A stretch of DNA of 42,474 nt, taken from the IMG/VR virus record IMGVR_UViG_3300012001_000020, positions 1 to 42,474 of that record. The stretch is one strand, 5' to 3'. Made by a program: the position numbers and the translations under genes. The notes beneath the pieces are model-generated. The model ran no database searches. It saw only the letters and a program-made list of their open reading frames with translations, and had not been told where the DNA came from. The stretch is from a virus. This document shows positions 39,250 through 42,474 of this stretch, piece after piece (the stretch's first letter is position 1; every line of letters begins with the position of its first letter).

Positions 39250-39704
39250 GATAAAATCTCCAGCGCAGCCGTGTTCCGAATTGCCTGCGTCAGCATCGCC
39301 CGCATTTCGTGACGGGTCATTTCTGGAAGTCTTGGCATGTGCTTTCGGCATGCAGGTGATGTGGCCAATGTTCCGGCAGCAAGAAAACGAGCGCGCGTTT
39401 CTTTTTGCTGCATCCTTTTTTCGTAGAATTGTGCAAGTGAAGGATTTTTAGCCCAGCGCTTGGATCGCCTTTGTTCGCCCTGGCGACGATGACGTTCTTG
39501 CGGAGTCGTTCGTATGAAGATGCGCCGGGGCTGCTCCATCTTCAAACGTCGGGCGCGACCAATGCAGGCATTTCGGGTGTAAACCCAGCCATGCTCGGCT
39601 GCCATTGCGCGGGAAATCTGACTATAGGAAAACCCCTTCCCCATAAGGAGTTTTAAGAATTCGTCTTGTTGGATGGTCCAAATCGTATTTTTATTTCCGC
39701 CCAT
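39246..39704 (-). CDS. gcrA: GcrA-family cell-cycle regulator (152 aa)
   Basis: IWTIQQDEFLKLLMGKGFSY with SQISRAMAAEHGWVYTRNAC and IGRARRLKM matches the N-terminal DNA-binding domain of GcrA: W-T start, a first helix, SxSQIA-like turn and the recognition helix TRNAxIGRxxRL. In Caulobacter, GcrA binds methylated GANTC and sigma-70 to activate cell-cycle genes. The basic C-terminal half differs from host GcrA, so its RNA polymerase contact may differ. Encoded next to a DNA methyltransferase gene. Confidence 0.88.
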   Translation of the reverse strand: MGGNKNTIWTIQQDEFLKLLMGKGFSYSQISRAMAAEHGWVYTRNACIGRARRLKMEQPRRIFIRTTPQERHRRQGEQRRSKRWAKNPSLAQFYEKRMQQKETRARFLAAGTLATSPACRKHMPRLPEMTRHEMRAMLTQAIRNTAALEILS

Positions 39705-39720
39705 CTACTTTCCCATCAAT

Positions 39721-40119
39721 TCAGGACTGATTGCCACCGCGAAGCTTTGTAAGATTCCTGAAAGCCAGAGCAATCGCCTGCTCATGAAAATCCTGATCAA
39801 TAACGATAAGGCGCTGACTAAGCGTCGCTTGTCGCTCGGCCGCTTTCCGGTATTCACGCTGGGCTTCGATGACTTCGACGGCTCGGTGTATTTCAAGGGC
39901 TGCCCAGTGCTTGTCACTTAGCTCTCCATAAAACGCGGATTTGATCATGCGGTAAGACAGTTTTGCGGCAGTTAGCCGTTCAACTTTTTCAGGAACGCGG
40001 GCCAGCCAACTCTCTCTAGTGTCATTCCAATCCCTTGGACCTGCTATCAGTGCTATCTCTCGTCTCATCCGACCTACTCCACTCAACAACCCAATTAATT
40101 CTTCGGAAAGGTTTTCCAA
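39721..40119 (-). CDS. Hypothetical regulatory-type helical protein (132 aa)
   Basis: N-terminal acidic helix, then RMRREIALIAGPRDWNDTRE, a central region with RLTAAKLSYRMIKSAFYGEL that could be a helix-turn-helix, and a coiled-coil end. No family recognised. It has its own 118-base upstream gap, so it may be transcribed from a separate promoter together with gcrA. Confidence 0.55.
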   Translation of the reverse strand: MENLSEELIGLLSGVGRMRREIALIAGPRDWNDTRESWLARVPEKVERLTAAKLSYRMIKSAFYGELSDKHWAALEIHRAVEVIEAQREYRKAAERQATLSQRLIVIDQDFHEQAIALAFRNLTKLRGGNQS

Positions 40120-40238
40120 TTCTTAGTTAATTTTAGCGGGTATAACTTGCTTGACGATTTAGAGATCAACGATTGAACCGCATGAGCAACGATAACGAGC
40201 CGACTTGGCTATTGCTCTCTCAAGCGAGCGGGAAGGTA
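40120..40238 (-). promoter_or_regulatory. Possible internal promoter region of the leftward operon
   Basis: An AT-rich gap with no ORF. On the minus strand TTGATC followed after 18 bases by TTATAC (within GTTATACCC) is a moderate promoter match that would drive the 40119 gene, gcrA and beyond. No operator palindrome like those around cI is visible. Confidence 0.4.
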
Positions 40239-40502
40239 CTAAACCGCGTCCTCCCGAATCTTTATGCCGGGAACGAGCAATGCAGTCAGGATCGAGATAT
40301 CGGTCTTGCGTTCGACGAGGGGACGAAAGCGGTAATTCTGCCAAGCGCGCTCCGAGCCGTCGATGTCGATGCAATTCAGACTGTTGGTCAACGAATGAAC
40401 GGTGTAAATTGCACGATGGACCAGCGGGTGATTGCGATGCCAAGGATTGGCCGGCAAGCTTGCATCCACGCAAACCACTTTCTGCCCAACCCGGAATGTC
40501 AT
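40239..40502 (-). CDS. Conserved small phage protein (87 aa)
   Basis: TFRVGQKVVCVDASLPANPW, then REIYTVHSLTN-like region and RFRPLVERKTDISILTALLV: a pattern common to small SH3-like phage early proteins of unknown function. ATGA overlap with the preceding ORF. Confidence 0.7.
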   Translation of the reverse strand: MTFRVGQKVVCVDASLPANPWHRNHPLVHRAIYTVHSLTNSLNCIDIDGSERAWQNYRFRPLVERKTDISILTALLVPGIKIREDAV

Positions 40503-40711
40503 GATGTCACTCCGAAAATCACTCGCAGCAGCGCCTCAAGATCGCGATCCATCATCGGCACCGGCTCCGTCAGGAACAGCGGTAGCGGCTCGTCATTGAA
40601 GGGGTCGGTGGCTGCGTCAGGAGTCAGGGGCGACATCGACACAGCCACCGTTCCCGCGCCGGAAGGCGTTGACGGCGCGGAAATCCACGGGTTTGGCAGT
40701 GCCATGCTCAT
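40499..40711 (-). CDS. Hypothetical acidic Pro-rich protein (70 aa)
   Basis: Start taken at ATG 40711 (MSMALPNPWISAPSTPSGAG), overlapping the stop of the micro membrane ORF (ATGA). A Pro/Ser/Thr-rich N-terminus and an acidic helix (EPVPMMDRDLEALLRVIFGV). No family recognised. Confidence 0.5.
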   Translation of the reverse strand: MSMALPNPWISAPSTPSGAGTVAVSMSPLTPDAATDPFNDEPLPLFLTEPVPMMDRDLEALLRVIFGVTS

Positions 40712-40809
40712 GCGCGCGACCATGGGTAAAGCGCACATACAGCAACGCTGATTGCGAAAAATGCAAAGATGTACGGCGCGGCGTTGTGGATGATTTCTGC
40801 GATGGTCAT
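40708..40809 (-). CDS. Micro membrane protein 3 (33 aa)
   Basis: MTIAEIIHNAAPYIFAFFAI and on to YPWSRA: one transmembrane helix. Starts and stops in ATGA overlap with its neighbours, which supports translation. Confidence 0.45.
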   Translation of the reverse strand: MTIAEIIHNAAPYIFAFFAISVAVCALYPWSRA

Positions 40810-40934
40810 CGCGCGAATCTCCGATGCTTCTGGCGCCGCTCAATCCTGTTGCGGGTCATGAGAAGCAGCCCGAACACGATGCTGATCAGTGTCCATCCGA
40901 TAAGAAACGTCGTGATGTATGTCGCGAGGATCAT
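40806..40934 (-). CDS. Micro membrane protein 2 (42 aa)
   Basis: MILATYITTFLIGWTLISIV, a single transmembrane helix, then a strongly basic cytoplasmic tail (TRNRIERRQKHRRFAR). GGGAGGAAG upstream is a strong ribosome site. ATGA overlap on both sides. Confidence 0.5.
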   Translation of the reverse strand: MILATYITTFLIGWTLISIVFGLLLMTRNRIERRQKHRRFAR

Positions 40935-41026
40935 GCGTGCTTCCTCCCATGCCAAAAGACAAAGCTGATCGCGATCAGAAGAACGATCAGGCCGATGGTG
41001 TCAGGGTCGTTGAGGATTTGCGTCAT
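40931..41026 (-). CDS. Micro membrane protein 1 (31 aa)
   Basis: MTQILNDPDTIGLIVLLIAI then SFVFWHGRKHA: one transmembrane helix with a short acidic N-terminus and basic end. ATGA overlap with the Cro-like gene's stop. Confidence 0.5.
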   Translation of the reverse strand: MTQILNDPDTIGLIVLLIAISFVFWHGRKHA

Positions 41027-41283
41027 GCGGCCGACTCCCGTTCGGAAGTCTCGGCGATCGGCTCATCAGGAAAGGACTGAAAAAACCAGCTATCGTTCCA
41101 GTCCAACTCGCGTTTGATGGCCTCACTGCGAATGCGGTCCATCGCCTTGCGGTTTGGTTCTGAATTTTCCATTTCCGTCTGCTCCCACCGGGAAACAGTC
41201 GGTTGGCTGACGCCGGCAATCACCGCGAAGGGCGCCTGCTCCAGCTTGAAAACCTTGGTTCTGATATATTCGACGGAGTTCAT
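41023..41283 (-). CDS. cro: Cro-like helix-turn-helix repressor (86 aa)
   Basis: Start ATG 41283 or the ATG two codons earlier; the longer frame from 41352 would run through the operators. VFKLEQAPFAVIAGVSQPTV then SRWEQ is the helix-turn-helix (about residues 10-34), with the recognition helix QPTVSRWE. First gene of the leftward operon, divergent from cI. It probably competes with CI at the same operators to commit to lytic growth. Confidence 0.8.
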   Translation of the reverse strand: MNSVEYIRTKVFKLEQAPFAVIAGVSQPTVSRWEQTEMENSEPNRKAMDRIRSEAIKRELDWNDSWFFQSFPDEPIAETSERESAA

Positions 41284-41334
41284 GTGCATATCATGCGCAT
41301 ATGAATATCCGGCTGTCAAGCCCCGTATGCGCTT
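41282..41334. promoter_or_regulatory. Operator cluster between cro and cI
   Basis: Three related 8-mers: ATGTGCAT (41282-41289), the perfect palindrome ATGCGCAT (41293-41300) and ATGCGCTT (41327-41334). The first two centres are 11 bases apart, one helical turn. The central one overlaps the cro promoter's -10 region. Confidence 0.65.
41290..41319 (-). promoter_or_regulatory. Leftward early promoter (cro)
   Basis: On the minus strand TTGACA (41314-41319), an 18-base spacer and CATGAT (41290-41295). The operator palindrome ATGCGCAT starts 13 bases after the -35, exactly as in the rightward promoter at 42044. The transcript would begin at or very near the cro start codon, perhaps leaderless. 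Confidence 0.65.
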
Positions 41335-41374
41335 ACGAATTCGTTTTCGCAATGCGGGAGTGCATACTTTGTGG

Positions 41375-41968
41375 ATGGCAGCAAAAACCGATTACAAGGC
41401 CGTTGTTCAGGCAATTAAGGCCAAAACCGAAAAGACCCAGGCGGAATTATCGGACATGTTCGGGGTTTCACAGGCTTCTGTGTCGCGCTGGCTGGCTGGA
41501 AAACCACCGGAACTTCATCATGCCGTAGCCATTGAACGGATAGCCCGGAATTTACGGCTCGCTAACCGTAAACTCGGCGTTAATATGACAACTGTTCCAA
41601 TAGTGGGCTATGCGGGTCTGGGGGGAACCATCACATTCGATGATGGACAAGGCCCTTTCGGGGAAGCTGATATGCCTCCAAAAGAAGGGGTTCCGGGGCT
41701 CGTAGCGGTCACCGTTCGTGGTGACAGCATGTCGGGAACCTTGGAGGACGGCTGGACCGTCTATTATGACAATCGCCGGGAGCCACCCGACGAATCCCTT
41801 TATGCCAGGCTGTGCATCGTGGGCCTCAGGGACGGCCGGGTATTGATCAAAACGCTCTATCCGGGCCGGAAGCGCGCCCATTACGACCTTCACTCAGTGA
41901 ACGCCCCTGTCCTTTTAGACCAGCCCGTCGATTGGGCGGCTAAAATCGCTTGGATCGCTCCCAAGTAG
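41375..41968 (+). CDS. cI: CI/LexA-type prophage repressor with S24 peptidase domain (197 aa)
   Basis: ATG 41375 gives a helix-turn-helix at about residues 20-41 (TQAELSDMFGVSQASVSRWL), a linker with Ala80-Gly81 (VGYAGLGG) as the likely self-cleavage site, and a C-terminal S24 domain with VRGDSMSGTLEDG (nucleophile Ser118) and GRVLIKTLYP (Lys159). This is the layout of lambda CI: it should repress early promoters and be inactivated by RecA-stimulated cleavage after DNA damage. It diverges from cro and is followed by a terminator. Confidence 0.9.
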   Translation: MAAKTDYKAVVQAIKAKTEKTQAELSDMFGVSQASVSRWLAGKPPELHHAVAIERIARNLRLANRKLGVNMTTVPIVGYAGLGGTITFDDGQGPFGEADMPPKEGVPGLVAVTVRGDSMSGTLEDGWTVYYDNRREPPDESLYARLCIVGLRDGRVLIKTLYPGRKRAHYDLHSVNAPVLLDQPVDWAAKIAWIAPK

Positions 41969-41986
41969 CCCTGCATATCCGCGCAT

Positions 41987-42022
41987 AAAGTTTAGGTCAG
42001 CCAACCTGCCGTAAACTTTTTT
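41987..42022 (+). terminator. Intrinsic terminator after cI
   Basis: AAAGTTT pairs with AAACTTT around an inner AGGT/ACCT stem with a small bulge, followed by TTTTTT. It would end the cI transcript before the rightward early promoter. Confidence 0.65.
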
Positions 42023-42043
42023 CGTCTTTTATGCATATATGTA

Positions 42044-42073
42044 TTGACGCCACCTAATTCACATGCGCATACT
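42044..42073 (+). promoter_or_regulatory. Rightward early promoter with operator
   Basis: TTGACG (42044-42049), 18-base spacer, CATACT (42068-42073). The palindrome ATGCGCAT (42063-42070) overlaps the -10. A related site ATGCATAT is at 42031-42038 upstream. It starts the operon that begins at 42110 and is predicted to be repressed by CI. Confidence 0.7.
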
Positions 42074-42109
42074 AATCCATCGAAGCAGACGCCAGATGGA
42101 GCCGCCAAG

Positions 42110-42274
42110 ATGATCCGAACAGCCACCGCCTACCTGATCGCCCCGGTCCTGATGCTCACCGGCTTCCGTTTCTCCAAGGATTATCGCTGGGGCGTCTCGC
42201 GCTTTCATCGCGCCGTGTACGCGATGGTGAATACGGTTGCCGCGAACAGCATCGCCGGAATGCAGGTGGCGTGA
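42110..42274 (+). CDS. Hypothetical small early protein (54 aa)
   Basis: ATG 42110 with GGAG about 10 bases upstream; the frame from 42044 would start inside the promoter. IRTATAYLIAPVLMLTGFRF could be a membrane segment, followed by a basic region (SKDYRWGVSRFHRAV). First gene of the rightward early operon. No family recognised. Confidence 0.55.
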   Translation: MIRTATAYLIAPVLMLTGFRFSKDYRWGVSRFHRAVYAMVNTVAANSIAGMQVA

Positions 42275-42378
42275 TGCCTTATCGATACGACCGAAACGAA
42301 CGACGAACAGTCAAGTGCTTGGCGATCATGTTCGTGCCCTTCGTGGCGATGTTGATGCTCGCATGGAGTTTTTCCTAA
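42274..42378 (+). CDS. Micro membrane protein (34 aa)
   Basis: A basic N-terminus (PYRYDRNERRTVKC) and one transmembrane helix (LAIMFVPFVAMLMLAWSF). The ATG overlaps the previous TGA and its TAA overlaps the next ATG (TAATG). Confidence 0.5.
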   Translation: MPYRYDRNERRTVKCLAIMFVPFVAMLMLAWSFS

Positions 42379-42474
42379 TGCCTCTGCAAGACGCTACAGC
42401 CGAGAAGATGCTGAACAACGTCGCCGAGTTTATCGCTGCGACGCAGGCGAAGCCTGATCAGCGCGCATGGGATC
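42378..42474 (+). CDS. Hypothetical early protein, cut by the window end
   Basis: The ATG overlaps the previous stop. The visible 32 codons (MPLQDATAEKMLNNVAEFIA and on) are helical. The frame stays open to the end, so the product is longer than seen here. It is not in the frame of the pentapeptide gene at base 2 if the ends are joined directly. Confidence 0.5.
   Translation, partial: MPLQDATAEKMLNNVAEFIAATQAKPDQRAWD

Noticed and set aside
40173-40751. 192-codon plus-strand ORF over small minus-strand genes
   Set aside because: Overlaps several coupled minus-strand genes with good signals; no domain and weak initiation signal.
1-42474. CRISPR arrays, tRNA genes and insertion sequences
   Set aside because: No regular direct repeats with spacers, no cloverleaf-like sequence with a CCA end and no transposase frame were seen on reading both strands; a tRNA scan program could still find a divergent one.
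1-42474. Direct circular closure of the window
   Set aside because: Joining the last base to the first does not put the truncated right-hand gene in the frame of the pentapeptide-repeat gene, and no terminal repeat is seen, so closure cannot be claimed.

Overview
The window is a near-complete temperate phage (or prophage) genome segment from an alphaproteobacterial host, most likely Hyphomicrobiales (Rhizobium/Bradyrhizobium-like). Evidence: a P22/podovirus-type head and tail gene set (TerS, TerL, P22-like portal, scaffold, coat, gp4- and gp10-like proteins, three ejection-type proteins, tailspike); phage copies of two regulators characteristic of Alphaproteobacteria (GcrA and GapR/DUF2312); and a lysozyme-family endolysin of the type seen in rhizobial prophages. 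No integrase, tRNA, CRISPR array or IS element was found. Both ends cut through genes (a pentapeptide-repeat gene on the left, a small early gene on the right), so the genome continues beyond the window or is circularly permuted.

Layout. (1) 1-7.4 kb, + strand: an early operon of very small, tightly coupled genes (ATGA/GTGA junctions) around an ERF single-strand annealing protein and a YqaJ exonuclease, then an HNH-type protein, a string of small Cys-rich proteins, an excisionase-like HTH protein and a DUF551 protein. Gene junctions here carry repeated sequence blocks and mini-ORFs. (2) 7.4-14.4 kb: accessory block with a 1701-residue minus-strand protein carrying two separate GH5 (cellulase-like) domains, a lone plus-strand AT-rich SAM-methyltransferase gene, and a secreted LamG-like protein. 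(3) 14.4-17.8 kb, minus strand: lysis region with endolysin, holin candidate, lipoprotein, TM/coiled-coil protein and several micro-ORFs. (4) 17.9-35.1 kb, minus strand: the late virion operon, read from TerS/TerL at the right to the tailspike at the left, punctuated by intrinsic terminators at gene boundaries. (5) 35.5-41.3 kb, minus strand: the leftward early/replication operon: Cro-like repressor, three micro membrane proteins, GcrA, DNA methyltransferase, GapR, a replication-initiator-like protein and its overlapping partner, ending with a candidate late regulator. (6) 41.3-42.5 kb: immunity region with a cleavable CI/LexA-type repressor on +, flanked by two early promoters of nearly identical design, each with the palindrome ATGCGCAT next to the -10, then the first genes of the rightward early operon.

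Working model (inference): CI represses the leftward (Cro/replication) and rightward (recombination) early promoters through shared operators and is inactivated by RecA-stimulated self-cleavage. The leftward operon replicates DNA and encodes host-cell-cycle-like regulators. Late genes follow in the same direction, probably needing antitermination to pass the internal terminators. The most unusual features are the double-GH5 giant protein, the GcrA + GapR + methyltransferase set, the twin operator/promoter design and the repeated gene-junction elements.
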